From Scytonema sp. RU_4_4 (lineage in GTDB: Bacteria; Cyanobacteriota; Cyanobacteriia; Cyanobacteriales; Nostocaceae): a DNA stretch of 64,000 nucleotides. Below, in pieces: positions 34,690 to 45,500 of the stretch; position 1 is the stretch's first letter; each line of letters begins with the position of its first letter. The stretch covers positions 1 to 64,000 of the forward strand of contig JAAUSC010000006.1 of the NCBI GenBank assembly GCA_012031965.1, read 5' to 3'. Made by a program: the position numbers and the translations under genes. Below the pieces are notes generated by a model. It ran no database searches. It had not been told where the DNA came from and worked only from the letters and a program-made list of their open reading frames with translations.

Positions 34690-35268
34690 CTAGCTTTCCT
34701 CTACAATCAAAGCTAGCGGTTGGTCTTTAGTTGCTTGCAAAATATTCGTTTCTTCCCGCTCATAATCAAGAACTGGCTTGATATCTTCCGGCGAAGTCGC
34801 CATGAACAGCAACCGCAACGGACGATTTTGCACGCCAGCCACATTCGTATTACGCTGCTGCACTGAACGCACAGGCAATACTGCTATATCTTGCCTTTCC
34901 AGTAAAAACCCTGTGCCATCATGTAGCAATTCCCACGGCAAATGAGCGAGTCCCAACGCTACCCGTTGTGTTTCCGGGTTCAACCCCTGCGCTTCGCTGG
35001 TTTGAATCAAATCCAGATATATCGTCTGTTCTTCAGCCTCATCCAACGCCCTTCTCAGCCATCCTTGCTTACCATCTATCCATTGGTAAAGTTGGCGTCC
35101 TATCTGGATAAGTAAGGGCGGGCGATCGCCCTTATGGGAGTAGTAATTTTGCTCACACAAGTCAATGAGTATACCTAACTCTGCTTTATCCAGAGAGCGT
35201 GAGCCATAATCACAGCGTAGTTCAAAAGTTTGCTGTTGACTGAGGGCGAAGGTGAAAGTCAGGGGCAT
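34690..35268 (-). CDS. CHAT-NTPase protein, N-terminal part before the frameshift
   Basis: 192 residues from ATG 35268, ending LALIVEES then TAG. The pattern LGLAHLPWELLHDGTGFLLE followed by LRLLFMATSPEDIKPVLDYE is the front half of a CHAT domain; its catalytic His and Cys lie only in the downstream frame. A one-base deletion (or two-base insertion) near 34680-34700 (around aggaaagctagcggtt, minus strand) would join both frames to about 1,210 residues. So this is either a broken gene or an assembly error; a programmed shift is less likely, as I see no slippery heptamer. Confidence 0.75.
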   Translation of the reverse strand: MPLTFTFALSQQQTFELRCDYGSRSLDKAELGILIDLCEQNYYSHKGDRPPLLIQIGRQLYQWIDGKQGWLRRALDEAEEQTIYLDLIQTSEAQGLNPETQRVALGLAHLPWELLHDGTGFLLERQDIAVLPVRSVQQRNTNVAGVQNRPLRLLFMATSPEDIKPVLDYEREETNILQATKDQPLALIVEES

Positions 35269-35456
35269 GACTTGAATGTGTTGATTTTACAATTAGTTTC
35301 ACTGTGCCACTACTGTATTCCGGATGAGTTTTGCAGACGCGCCTTATACTTAAGGGACTTCTAATAAAAAAATATCCAACCTGTAGGTGGTGCGTTAGGC
35401 GAGACGCCGTAACGCACCCTACTATCTGGTAACTGGTAACTGATAACTGGTAACTG

Positions 35457-36047
35457 TCAATCAACTTCTACCTCAAAATCAACCTTATCGTAAATATCTG
35501 CTAGCGAAATTTGAAAAGGAACGGAAGCAAGTGACAGCATCCCATCACCATTTTCATACTCACAAAACAGCCATTGATGATTATCCGTTTTGAAATACTT
35601 CTCAATATGCATCGTGTACTGGTCGATCAGAACATATTCCTGAAAGCTGGAGATGGTTCGGTAAGCTGCAAATTTCTCATCTTTATCATAACTTCTGGTA
35701 GATTTTGAGAGTACCTCAGCAATCATCAACGGGTTTGTGAGGGTGTCTCTCCGTCCTTCAGCAAATTCAAGTTGTCCTGCAATAACCATCACATCAGGAT
35801 AAGTGTGAATTCGCTTTTGGGGAATCCAAAGCCGTTGATCGGTGACAAAGACTCGATAAGGCTGACGCTTTAAGGCAAAATTTAGGGCTGCGGAAAGGTT
35901 GCCAGCAATCTGGTTATGATTGGGTGTACCACCTGTCACAGGGATGATTTCTCCATCAATATATTCATGGCGTTCCTCTGAATTGACCTCTAGTTCTAGA
36001 TATTCTTCAGATGAGTAGTTGCGTTGCTCCTGTGCTTGCACGATCAT
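35457..36047 (-). CDS. Uma2 family (DUF820) putative endonuclease
   Basis: 196 residues from ATG 36047. Fold signature: YSSEEYLELEVNSEERHEYI, DGEIIPVTGGTPNHNQIAGN, then YPDVMVIAG and NPLMIAEVLSKSTRSYDKDE with the acidic active-site residues, and EYVLIDQYTMHIEKYFK. It differs much from the copy at 24669, so it is not a recent duplicate. Activity inferred from the fold. Confidence 0.88.
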   Translation of the reverse strand: MIVQAQEQRNYSSEEYLELEVNSEERHEYIDGEIIPVTGGTPNHNQIAGNLSAALNFALKRQPYRVFVTDQRLWIPQKRIHTYPDVMVIAGQLEFAEGRRDTLTNPLMIAEVLSKSTRSYDKDEKFAAYRTISSFQEYVLIDQYTMHIEKYFKTDNHQWLFCEYENGDGMLSLASVPFQISLADIYDKVDFEVEVD

Positions 36048-36223
36048 GAAAGTTAAACCCCCAAGATTTTGAGTTTGTGATTCATGTAGGCGATTTCATT
36101 TAGGCGATCGCCTTGAAGGCGGCGGCTTCCGCATCGCCTTCTCTGCTTATATCAATTTCCGTCTAGCTGCGGATATAGCGAGATGGGGGAGAAATAACCA
36201 ATGATTATCTTGACTTTTGACAA

Positions 36224-36478
36224 ATGACTAAAAAACAAAAATTTCCCTACCTACTCGGTTCTAAATGGACGGCGCAACAAAAAGTCGATGGCTGGCGACA
36301 TTTCCGAGTTGTGAACCGCAAAAATCAAGGTAAATGGGTCTATGCCGAGATGGTAGCAGCTTGTGATCCCAATGTTCGTTTCTGGATCAACGCAAAATTG
36401 TTACAAGACCGTTCTCAGTGGGAATCTGGCTGGCAATCCTTGCAAGAGATGAATTCACAGCAAGAAGAGGTTTCTTGA
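36224..36478 (+). CDS. TIGR02450-type tryptophan-rich small protein
   Basis: 84 residues. KFPYLLGSKWTAQQKVDGWR, then HFRVVNRKNQGKWVYAEMVA and WINAKLLQDRSQWESGW: the five Trp and the LGSKWTA start are characteristic of this family of unknown function, common in cyanobacteria and some proteobacteria. Cytoplasmic. Ribosome binding site weak. Stand-alone. Confidence 0.85.
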   Translation: MTKKQKFPYLLGSKWTAQQKVDGWRHFRVVNRKNQGKWVYAEMVAACDPNVRFWINAKLLQDRSQWESGWQSLQEMNSQQEEVS

Positions 36479-37101
36479 ATAGACTTGTTTTATTAGCATA
36501 AAACTCAGTAGATTTTGATATTTGAGAAAAAATTTAACCTATATGTAATCTGTAATAATTTTTTACATTATTCCAATTGACCTGTCACTCATGGGCTAGA
36601 AGCCCAAGACTTTAACAATTCAAAATGGACTGCGTCCCGCTGCGCTAACAAAATTCAAAAATAAGTGAGTCCACTAATTGTAGGGTGTGTACTACTAGTT
36701 AATCAATCGGTGAGCTAGAGGTGAGTAGTGCCCACCTTACTTACCGTCTTTCCCAAGAGGAATACGGTTTCATATACGTCTTTTTAATGAAAACTATAGA
36801 TACAGAAGGATTTTTAGCTTTTTGTTTTTTGTAACTCTTTTTATAAAAAGTGATTATTAAGAAATAAAATATTTTTGTTTGAGAGATTCAAAAGCGATTG
36901 ACAATAATCAACAGTCAAATTCTTCTCATTAAGCCATAATTCACTTGATAGAACTCTAATAGACTTGACAACCCCCTTTATTTTCTGTGTAATTTGCACA
37001 ATAATGACACTCACGAGACCTCACATATCGCCCTCTCAGGCTAGGTGAAGGTAAGTGTTTGAGCCACGAGTTTGACAAAAAGCTATAAGAGGCAAACAAC
37101 A
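36479..37101. other. Upstream region of the chlL cluster
   Basis: 620 bases without a gene, AT-rich from 36770 to 36960. It should hold the promoter and 5' leader of the chlL-DUF5331-chlN transcript. A small symmetric sequence (gtaataattttttac, 36552-36566) resembles but does not fit the NtcA spacing. I see no other recognisable site. Confidence 0.4.
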
Positions 37102-37968
37102 GTGAAACTAGCAGTTTACGGAAAAGGCGGTATCGGGAAATCCACAACAAGCTGTAATATCTCCGTCGCCCTAGCCAAGCGCGGTAAGAAAGTACTGCAA
37201 ATTGGTTGCGATCCCAAACACGATAGCACCTTCACCCTGACCGGGTTCTTGATTCCAACGATTATCGACACTCTCCAAGAAAAGGACTACCACTACGAAG
37301 ATGTCTGGCCCGAAGATGTCATCTATAAGGGTTACGGTGGTGTGGATTGTGTCGAAGCAGGTGGTCCCCCTGCAGGTGCTGGATGCGGCGGTTACGTGGT
37401 AGGCGAAACCGTGAAACTCTTAAAGGAACTCAACGCCTTTGATGAGTACGATGTTATTCTGTTTGATGTTCTTGGTGACGTTGTTTGCGGTGGTTTTGCA
37501 GCACCCCTCAATTATGCTGATTACTGTCTGATTGTCACCGACAACGGCTTTGATGCTTTGTTCGCTGCTAACCGCATTGCGGCTTCGGTTAGGGAGAAAG
37601 CCCGGACTCACCCATTACGTCTTGCTGGGTTAATTGGTAACCGCACCTCGAAGCGCGACTTGATTGAAAAGTACGTGGAAACAGTGCCTATGCCAGTTTT
37701 AGAAGTTTTGCCTTTGATTGAAGATATTCGTGTTTCTCGCGTCAAGGGTAAGACTTTGTTTGAAATGGCAGAATCTGACTCCTCTTTAAACTACGTTTGC
37801 GATTACTATCTCAACATAGCTGACCAAATTTTGTCTCGTCCGGAAGGTGTTGTACCAAATGATGCCCCAGACCGCGATGTGTTCGCTTTGTTATCCGATT
37901 TCTATCTAAATCCGAACAAACCACAGGTTCCTAATTCAGAAGAGGAATTAGACTTGATGATTGTATAA
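37102..37968 (+). CDS. chlL: Light-independent protochlorophyllide reductase, iron-sulfur ATP-binding protein
   Basis: 288 residues from GTG 37102 ([20 protein letters not shown]), the family's exact length; the frame is open 10 codons further upstream. Nitrogenase iron protein-like: P-loop [10 protein letters not shown], switch regions with [13 protein letters not shown], and cluster Cys in [13 protein letters not shown] and [17 protein letters not shown] dimer that bridges one [4Fe-4S] cluster and passes electrons to ChlN-ChlB with ATP hydrolysis, so chlorophyll can be made in the dark. First of the chlL-DUF5331-chlN cluster; chlB is not in the window. Confidence 0.97.
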   Translation: MKLAVYGKGGIGKSTTSCNISVALAKRGKKVLQIGCDPKHDSTFTLTGFLIPTIIDTLQEKDYHYEDVWPEDVIYKGYGGVDCVEAGGPPAGAGCGGYVVGETVKLLKELNAFDEYDVILFDVLGDVVCGGFAAPLNYADYCLIVTDNGFDALFAANRIAASVREKARTHPLRLAGLIGNRTSKRDLIEKYVETVPMPVLEVLPLIEDIRVSRVKGKTLFEMAESDSSLNYVCDYYLNIADQILSRPEGVVPNDAPDRDVFALLSDFYLNPNKPQVPNSEEELDLMIV

Positions 37969-37997
37969 ATCATCTTAGTTCCAGGATGGGGGACAAC

Positions 37998-38797
37998 ATG
38001 GCTTTTTTGATAGTTTTACAGAGTCTCTAAGGCAAAAGTGGTTGCAATTTTTCCAGGTGAATCGTGACTGGATTTCTTTGCAAATGGAGGTGGAGTCTGT
38101 TTACACTCCAGATGGTGGCAGACGACCACCTTCCTACCTCATCCTAGGAGTCATTAACGCGTTGGAACCCAAGCTGGCGCAGTTAATGCTACCCTTTTCC
38201 AAATTGAATCCTGATGCCGATACTTTGGTTGAGGTGCTTGAGTTAAATTTCGATCCTGATATCGCTCTTGGTAACCGTGTCCTTCCCAAATTACGTATGG
38301 GAAAACATGGGGAAGAGTCGGATATTATATATGAAAACTCAAATGATGAAACGCTGACAAATCCTCAGATAAGTAGTTTTGAGCAACAGAGAATAGCTAA
38401 CAAGTTGGATATGGAAGGTACGCATAAGGAAACTTTAAAGACACTCCATCCAACCAGGGATAATGTTACTAGAGAAAAGGAATTTCAAGCAACCCAAAAT
38501 AGGGTCGGTGATTCCTCATCCAACGAGAAAAATTCAAATAATGAGTTTTACCAAGCACATGACTCAGTTGATGAGTTCGGCAAGCTTTCTTTCGATGAGT
38601 TGAAGGAAGTGGACAGCAAAACTTCCGCAGCAACCGCATCAGATGAAGGTGGGTTTGCTGATGTGTTGTCAGGTGCTTGGGGTGCCGAAACCGCAATCCA
38701 AAAGGAAGAAGCGGATAACGAAATGTTTTTAGGGGAAGAAAAATCATCTGGTTCTCTTGATGAATTAGAGATAGCTCGTCTGTTCCCCAAGCATTGA
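37998..38797 (+). CDS. DUF5331 family protein between chlL and chlN, with apparent 5' frameshift
   Basis: The long frame covers 38042-38797 if a TTG is used, but it stays open upstream and reads GFFDSFTESLRQKWLQFFQV, which aligns with the paralogue at 2787-3761 (SLKLKWVSYYYNNRSW). The natural start would be ATG 37998 (atggctttttt), but its T-run is six long (38003-38008) where seven are needed to stay in frame. So a 1-base deletion or an assembly error is likely. The conserved part ends near residue 95 (ALEPKLAQLMLPFSKLNPDA); the rest is acidic and low-complexity and ends ELEIARLFPKH. Family conserved in this place next to dark chlorophyll synthesis genes; role unknown. Confidence 0.75.
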
Positions 38798-38867
38798 AGA
38801 TAAAAAAATGAAGAATGAAGAGTGAAGAGGAAAAGTCGAAAAATTCTTCTTTCTTCTTTCTTCTTAA

Positions 38868-40292
<1,425 letters not shown>

Positions 40293-40322
40293 TTTCACCT
40301 CTTTTTGTAAGAAATTTCATTG

Positions 40323-40357
40323 GGTGCGTTGGCGTTTGTCGTGGCGCACCTTTTTTT
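40323..40357 (+). terminator. Rho-independent terminator after chlN
   Basis: Stem ggtgcg (40323-40328) with cgcacc (40345-40350), loop of 16, followed by seven T (40351-40357). It lies about 30 bases past the chlN stop codon. Confidence 0.7.
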
Positions 40358-40458
40358 ATTGAACCGCCAAGACGCCTTCGCGTAGCGTGCGCCTGCTGCG
40401 CATAGGACGCAGAGAGGAAGAGAAAGAGCGAGTATTTATAGAACATTCTTTCTTGCTT

Positions 40459-41319
40459 TTAAATTTGGTAACTAATCAGTTTTGCAGAAATAAGTTTAAC
40501 AGGATTGTCAGGTAGTTTAATTTTTACGTCGTTAATTTTTAAATTCGAGTTAACTGACTCTTCTAGTTTTGTTCTGTCTTTTAGCGGAAAAGATAAGTAT
40601 TTACTTTCTCGCATAAGAGCAAATAATCGAAATGTTTGATTTGATTTATAAGGAATACTGAGATAACTATAAACTTTACTAGGATGTTCTATAATCCACA
40701 TACTTCTGATTCTTAAATGAGTTATGCCTAGAGGATCTATGTGATTAACTCGACCTAATTCCTTTGTTCGACTAAAGTCAACTCCTGGTATGGAATTAAT
40801 TCCATCAGCCATTGTATTTCTAATTCTCTCATAAACTTCTCTATTAGCAGCATAACAATCACCATAAATAAACCACAATAAAGTTATTTGATTATTCTTG
40901 TTGATAGTACCAATAGCATAGATGATATCTTTTTCGACCCAATCTTCACATTGACGACAGGTAGATGTTATCATTGGACTATTGGCAAACAATTTTGCTG
41001 ATGGATAAGAACTATTTAATGCAATTTGAGAATTTTCTGAACCTATTTTTTTGATTTCTATGGCATCTCCATTAATTATCATTAAATCTGGAGGATTATT
41101 TTGATTGCCGAAATAGGAGAATTTTTGTTGATACACCTCATTTTTTCTATTTTCATCGCTAATATTTAGTGTATTAGCAAACATATCTTTAATAAAAGCT
41201 TCTAGAGGATCTCCTACAGCATTAATCCTATTTAGACTGCGATAAAAACTAGTTATATTCGTAATTTTGTTATCACTAGAGTTACTAATATTTTGTATCG
41301 CTTGAAGAATATTTGTCAT
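40459..41319 (-). CDS. NgoPII-like type II restriction endonuclease
   Basis: 286 residues from ATG 41319. PD-(D/E)xK site: NPPDLMIINGDAIEIKKI. Other blocks recalling NgoPII: SFYRSLNRINAVGDPLEAFI, NSSYPSAKLFANSPMI, CRQCEDWVEKDIIYAIG and ELGRVNHIDPLGITHLRIRS. If it keeps NgoPII specificity, it cuts GGCC; this is inference. Lies 37 bases behind its methyltransferase on the same strand. AT-rich coding with many Asn/Ile/Lys, unlike the flanks, so it was probably acquired by transfer. Confidence 0.85.
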   Translation of the reverse strand: MTNILQAIQNISNSSDNKITNITSFYRSLNRINAVGDPLEAFIKDMFANTLNISDENRKNEVYQQKFSYFGNQNNPPDLMIINGDAIEIKKIGSENSQIALNSSYPSAKLFANSPMITSTCRQCEDWVEKDIIYAIGTINKNNQITLLWFIYGDCYAANREVYERIRNTMADGINSIPGVDFSRTKELGRVNHIDPLGITHLRIRSMWIIEHPSKVYSYLSIPYKSNQTFRLFALMRESKYLSFPLKDRTKLEESVNSNLKINDVKIKLPDNPVKLISAKLISYQI

Positions 41320-41356
41320 TTTTTGATAGACTTCCAAACTTTAAATTAGCTTGAGA

Positions 41357-42403
41357 CTAAGCTGTGCCGGAAAAGTCTTCTTTTTTGTGTTTTTTTATCT
41401 GAATGTAATTTAATAAATCTTCCTTTATGGTTTGTGCCAAAGCATAGCTAAAATTAACAGGCACAGCATTACCAATCATTTTGTATGCGGGAGATAAATT
41501 GTCATAGTAAAAGATAAAATTATCAGGAAAAGTTTGAATTCTTGCACATTCTCTAATAGATAATCTTCTATAAGTATGCGGTGAATTGGAGTCAAAAATC
41601 CACTTGTCTTTTCCAATATGAATCATTTTACTTGCTTGTGGGTGAATTGGGGCATGACGACCATTAGCTTGAATTGTAAAGGAGGGTTCATCCCAAAGAC
41701 GAACTCGGTTTCTTGACATATATATGCTGGAAAATCCTCCTAGCATATACTCATGGTTAGGAATGAAACAATATTTTGAGTTTGTTTGATTTTTCTCTTT
41801 AGCAGGTAATGCTAAATCTTTTAAATCCCATATGGCTTGTCTTAATGTAGGAATAGGATGTTTCCGAGCAATTATATCAAAGTCAAATTCCTTTCCTAAA
41901 TCAACATGGTAGCCAATAAAAATGACTCGCTTTCTATCTTGAGGAACATTGTAATTTAATGCATTTAGCAACTTATAATAAACATTGTAACCAGCTTCTT
42001 CAAAAGCAGCTATTATGTTTACTATTGCTTGAGAATGTTTTTTATGCAGCATGCCAGAAACATTTTCAGCTAAAAAGAATAAAGGTTGTTTTTCTTTCAA
42101 AACACGAATGTAATCAAAAAAAAGCTGACCCCGTTCGTCGTCAATGCCCTTTTGAGCACCAGCTTCACTCCAGCTTTGACAAGGTGGTCCACCGATAATA
42201 CCTACACAATTTGGTATCTCTGTCAAAGGAATTTTTCTAATATCCCGTTTGTCAAGAAAAGTATTTGGATGATTTCTTTTATAAGTCTCCCAAATGTCTT
42301 TATCAAATTCGTTCGCCCATACAACATTAAACCCTGCTTGGGAAAAACCTAAATCGAGTCCCCCACAACCAGAAAAAAGAGCAATAATATCAAGCTTTTC
42401 CAT
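41357..42403 (-). CDS. DNA (cytosine-5) methyltransferase of a type II R-M system
   Basis: 348 residues from ATG 42403. C5-MTase motifs in order: I ALFSGCGGLDLGFSQAG, IV GGPPCQSWSEAGAQ (catalytic Cys), VI FLAENVSGML, VIII VPQDRKRVIFIG, X AYKMIGNAVPV. Short target-recognition part between VIII and IX, as in single-specificity enzymes. The partner nuclease suggests GGCC methylation. The M gene comes first and the R gene follows, a common protective order. AT-rich, likely horizontally acquired. Confidence 0.93.
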   Translation of the reverse strand: MEKLDIIALFSGCGGLDLGFSQAGFNVVWANEFDKDIWETYKRNHPNTFLDKRDIRKIPLTEIPNCVGIIGGPPCQSWSEAGAQKGIDDERGQLFFDYIRVLKEKQPLFFLAENVSGMLHKKHSQAIVNIIAAFEEAGYNVYYKLLNALNYNVPQDRKRVIFIGYHVDLGKEFDFDIIARKHPIPTLRQAIWDLKDLALPAKEKNQTNSKYCFIPNHEYMLGGFSSIYMSRNRVRLWDEPSFTIQANGRHAPIHPQASKMIHIGKDKWIFDSNSPHTYRRLSIRECARIQTFPDNFIFYYDNLSPAYKMIGNAVPVNFSYALAQTIKEDLLNYIQIKKHKKEDFSGTA

Positions 42404-42718
42404 TCAATCACCAAAAAAAGGTTTACTGATTGACATTCTTGCAAAAAATATTTTAGCTATTGTATCGTCACTTGTCATTGCTGTACTACTGGCGGCCCTT
42501 CACAGGGCGGTACTGTATCAGTTTATAAGCAATACTGTTCGGTTAAGCAAATCAGGTAGTGCTGAAACTATTGAAATTTCGTTGTCTATGGTGTCCCAAA
42601 AGGGCTTAACCGAGTAGTATTGAGTTAATAAGTTGCTTTTTAGCAAAAAGAAGGTAACCACTTCACAACAAAAGCTATTTTAAGTTAGATAAGAAGATAG
42701 TATATTAGCCCAAATACT
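42404..42718. other. Divergent intergenic region beside the R-M operon
   Basis: 315 bases. Holds the start region of the methyltransferase (minus) and of the membrane protein gene at 42719 (plus). The middle contains a GC-rich palindromic piece (ggcggcccttcacagggcgg near 42490-42510). No gene seen. Confidence 0.4.
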
Positions 42719-43894
42719 ATGAGACATGAGCAACAGCAGGATTTAGAGTCTACTTCTGCTCAAGAACCAACGACATCAGCTGATGCTAAACAAAATTCTC
42801 AGGAAGTAGAAGAAAAAGTATCTTTTAAACAAAAGACGGAGCGCATTACAGCTTGGAGCGAGTTTATTAAGTCAATAACTCCCTTTATATGGGCTGTTGT
42901 CATTATCATTGTTCTGATTCCCTTACTAGGTAAAGCTTTAATAACAGGTTCATCTCCTGAAAAACTAGGAGATTCAAGTAAGAATCCGAATCAAGAAGTG
43001 AGTGTAGTCGTCCCACAAATACCCAAAGATATTGACCAAGCACTCGTTACTGCTCTGACAAATGCACATTCTCAATCAGAGACTTTTGCTTCAGAACAAT
43101 TAGATAAATGGGTTGAAGAATTGATGACGCGTGTTGATGATAGTTTTTTTGATTGGTATTTTAATTACTTCAATCAAAAGAAGATGGAGCTAAGCGCTCC
43201 TTTTCTGTGGTTACATTCAGCAGTTATTCATTGGACAAATGAAAAGAAACCTTCTCCAGGACAAGCAGTAGCTGAAAAATTGACTGAGGATTTTCAAACA
43301 GAATTTGCTAAGCGTGTCCTCAGACCTAAAATTGCACAGATGGAATTTGAGAAAATCACAAGAGATAGTATCAATTTATATCTTGCAGAATTGGGTAAAA
43401 ATATTTCTAATATTCAAAGCAGTTATAAGATTCCCCAGGGAGATTGGGAACGTTATCTTGGTGATATTGCGGTGACTATCAATGATATGGAAGGAAATAT
43501 TTCTAATATATCATTGAAGGTTTTGACTGGTGGAAGTACTTACCTACTTGCAAAAGCAATGATTCCAACAGTGACAAAGGTAGGAAGTAAAGTTGCCGTA
43601 TCCTTTGCTGGAAAAGCTGGTGCAAAAATGGCAGCAAAGACTGGTGGTGTCGTGGCTGGAAAAATTGGAGCACAGTTATTAGATCCTATTGTAGGTGTAG
43701 GTATAATAATTTGGGATGTTTGGGATTATCATCATACAGTTGCGGTCGAAAAACCAAGATTACGAGAGGCTATTTACGATTATTTGAAACAAGTCAAATT
43801 TTCTCTGCTAGAAAACCCAGAAAATGGCATCATGGTAGCAATTAATCAAGTAGAAAATGGCATTTTGAAGTCAATTAAAATATCTGCCCAATAA
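42719..43894 (+). CDS. Membrane protein of unknown function next to the R-M system
   Basis: 391 residues. Acidic, disordered first 50 residues (LESTSAQEPTTSADAKQN), then a membrane helix (about 54-75, TPFIWAVVIIIVLIPLLG), then a long helical soluble part with many Trp/Phe (DDSFFDWYFNYFNQKKMELS) and a second hydrophobic Gly/Ala stretch (KVAVSFAGKAGAKMAAKTGG, then VGVGIIIWDVWDYH). I do not recognise it. It is divergent from the methyltransferase gene and has a similar AT-rich composition, so it may have arrived with the island. A defence or immunity role is speculation. Confidence 0.7.
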   Translation: MRHEQQQDLESTSAQEPTTSADAKQNSQEVEEKVSFKQKTERITAWSEFIKSITPFIWAVVIIIVLIPLLGKALITGSSPEKLGDSSKNPNQEVSVVVPQIPKDIDQALVTALTNAHSQSETFASEQLDKWVEELMTRVDDSFFDWYFNYFNQKKMELSAPFLWLHSAVIHWTNEKKPSPGQAVAEKLTEDFQTEFAKRVLRPKIAQMEFEKITRDSINLYLAELGKNISNIQSSYKIPQGDWERYLGDIAVTINDMEGNISNISLKVLTGGSTYLLAKAMIPTVTKVGSKVAVSFAGKAGAKMAAKTGGVVAGKIGAQLLDPIVGVGIIIWDVWDYHHTVAVEKPRLREAIYDYLKQVKFSLLENPENGIMVAINQVENGILKSIKISAQ

Positions 43895-43919
43895 ATGGGA
43901 ACATTTACTATTATTGGTT

Positions 43920-44954
43920 TCAATAACAGGCTGAGTTTTTCAAAGAGAAAGAATCAATAATTATTTTCTTATCCATCACTGCCAACATAACCGATAAATC
44001 TGGGTAAACTCTTTCTGTTAAGTTTAGCTCTTGAGTCACAATATCAAAAGTTTTTCCCTGTAGTATCTGATAACCTATTTCCATAACTTCAGCCCAGGTA
44101 ATATCACTTTCAATATAAGCTTTAGCTACAGTACTAAGTAGGTCTTGATATTGATTTCCCTCAGCTTTTGTCATCATGGTGTGTGGAATTTCAAAGATTT
44201 TATCAAAGCTGTGATACCAAGATTTTGCCTGCTGTTCAATTGTAGCTTTAGAAAAATCTTGCAATTCACTGTGGTTAATGGCTTGGTCGTTCTCACTATA
44301 AATAGTAAACATAGGCACTGCTAAATTATTTTTCACTCTCTCAATAATTTCTTGACCCATATCTAAAAAAATGCGCAGTGCAGGAATGCGGAAGCCCTCA
44401 TAGCCAAAATTGGCTGGATGCTCTTTATTAAGCCATTCATAATAAATTGGAAGAACTTCCACAATAAAATTTACAATTGCATTATTACCGCTTATGTAAG
44501 GAGCAAATAATAAAGCTTTCTCAATTGATTGAGGATGTTCCAAGGCTAACCAAGCTGCCAAATTTCCACCTGTGGATAACCCACCAACTATCACTTGCTG
44601 TCCTAAACTTTGTGCAACCTTCAACCACGAAAGTGCAAACTCTTGATAAATTTCGCGTTCGGTTGGTAGAGGAGGAGGATTATCTCCATTCCAATTTCCG
44701 GCGACTCCGTGACCTGGCTGTAAGGGCACCAAAACATTGTAACCAGCGTCAAATAGTTTTTGTCCTATTGGTTCATACTGATAAGGACCAGCAGTAAATC
44801 CATGAAAAAAAAGGCAAATTTTTGAAGTTGGATGTGGATGAAGAAAAATTTTTGATCGACAAGCATCATTTCTTATTGGTAGAGTTTCCTCAGTTGAGTT
44901 GACTTGTTGAATGATGGCTGCTTTTGTTGTGGAATAGTCAGATATATTTGACAT
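43920..44954 (-). CDS. Alpha/beta hydrolase
   Basis: 344 residues from ATG 44954 (MSNISDYSTTKAAIIQQVNS); an extension to 45035 has no support. Core: CLFFHGFTAGPYQYEPIG (oxyanion part), VGGLSTGGNLAAWLAL with nucleophile Ser in G-x-S-x-G, acidic residue in YSENDQAINHSEL, and a likely catalytic His in FEIPHTMMTKAEGN. Resembles carboxylesterase/monoacylglycerol lipase-like enzymes. No signal peptide. Substrate unknown. Moderately AT-rich, like its neighbours in this island. Confidence 0.85.
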   Translation of the reverse strand: MSNISDYSTTKAAIIQQVNSTEETLPIRNDACRSKIFLHPHPTSKICLFFHGFTAGPYQYEPIGQKLFDAGYNVLVPLQPGHGVAGNWNGDNPPPLPTEREIYQEFALSWLKVAQSLGQQVIVGGLSTGGNLAAWLALEHPQSIEKALLFAPYISGNNAIVNFIVEVLPIYYEWLNKEHPANFGYEGFRIPALRIFLDMGQEIIERVKNNLAVPMFTIYSENDQAINHSELQDFSKATIEQQAKSWYHSFDKIFEIPHTMMTKAEGNQYQDLLSTVAKAYIESDITWAEVMEIGYQILQGKTFDIVTQELNLTERVYPDLSVMLAVMDKKIIIDSFSLKNSACY

Positions 44955-45500
44955 ATTTATATAGATTAAAGTCACTATTTTTTTTAGTACAAGCCATACT
45001 TTATTTGAATCTGCTATTGGACGTATTGAAATCAATAACTATCAACCAGTTATCAGTACACAGTACACAGTTGCTTGATAATTCTATGGCTGACGCCACG
45101 GCTGCGCCTAACGGGTTTGCTAGAGCATCGGTCCATTAGTCAAGCAGGAGGGCTAAAAAACCCGGTTTCTGTCGTTGAAAGGACTAATTTTTCGTTGAGT
45201 CAACGATAAAGTTACCAGGTTTTTGGGATTACTGGACTGATGCTCTAGTCGCCAGGACGCGGGAAACCCACCTGCTGCGCTGGTTTCACTGTGTACTGTT
45301 TGAACCCACAAACCTAATGGCTTAGGGTAACGCTAGGAAGTCATCAATTTGTACGTTTAAAGTCATTTTTTTGACAAAAAATTTGTACGTGGATAACAGA
45401 AGATAAGAGAAAAGAAGGTAGCAATGGCATTCTATGCTCCTACCCCTGGCAGGTTAAACTAGGTCTGATAACAGCCGCTCTGTTAACATATGAGGCTTTT
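44955..45500. other. Repeat-bearing intergenic region
   Basis: About 545 bases without a gene. It contains the nested foldback element at 45120-45248 and copies of gtacacagt/actgtgtac near 45055-45070 and 45288-45298, which are themselves inverted and may be the outer ends of a larger 250-bp element. The promoter of the YbjN-like gene should lie in 45300-45500. Confidence 0.5.
45120..45248. repeat. Nested foldback element
   Basis: Outer arms 45120-45135 and 45233-45248 pair at 15 of 16 positions (ctagagcatc core). An inner imperfect pair (aaaacccggtttctgtcgttga against tcaacgataaagttaccagg) makes a long folded structure. The acccggtttct word is a very common dispersed sequence in filamentous cyanobacteria. 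Confidence 0.6.

Noticed and set aside
34675-34700. Programmed frameshift in the CHAT-NTPase gene
   Set aside because: No slippery heptamer or downstream pseudoknot is apparent; a plain indel is the simpler explanation.
36552-36566. NtcA-like site upstream of chlL
   Set aside because: The sequence has GTA-N9-TAC rather than GTA-N8-TAC and no matching -10 box at the right distance.
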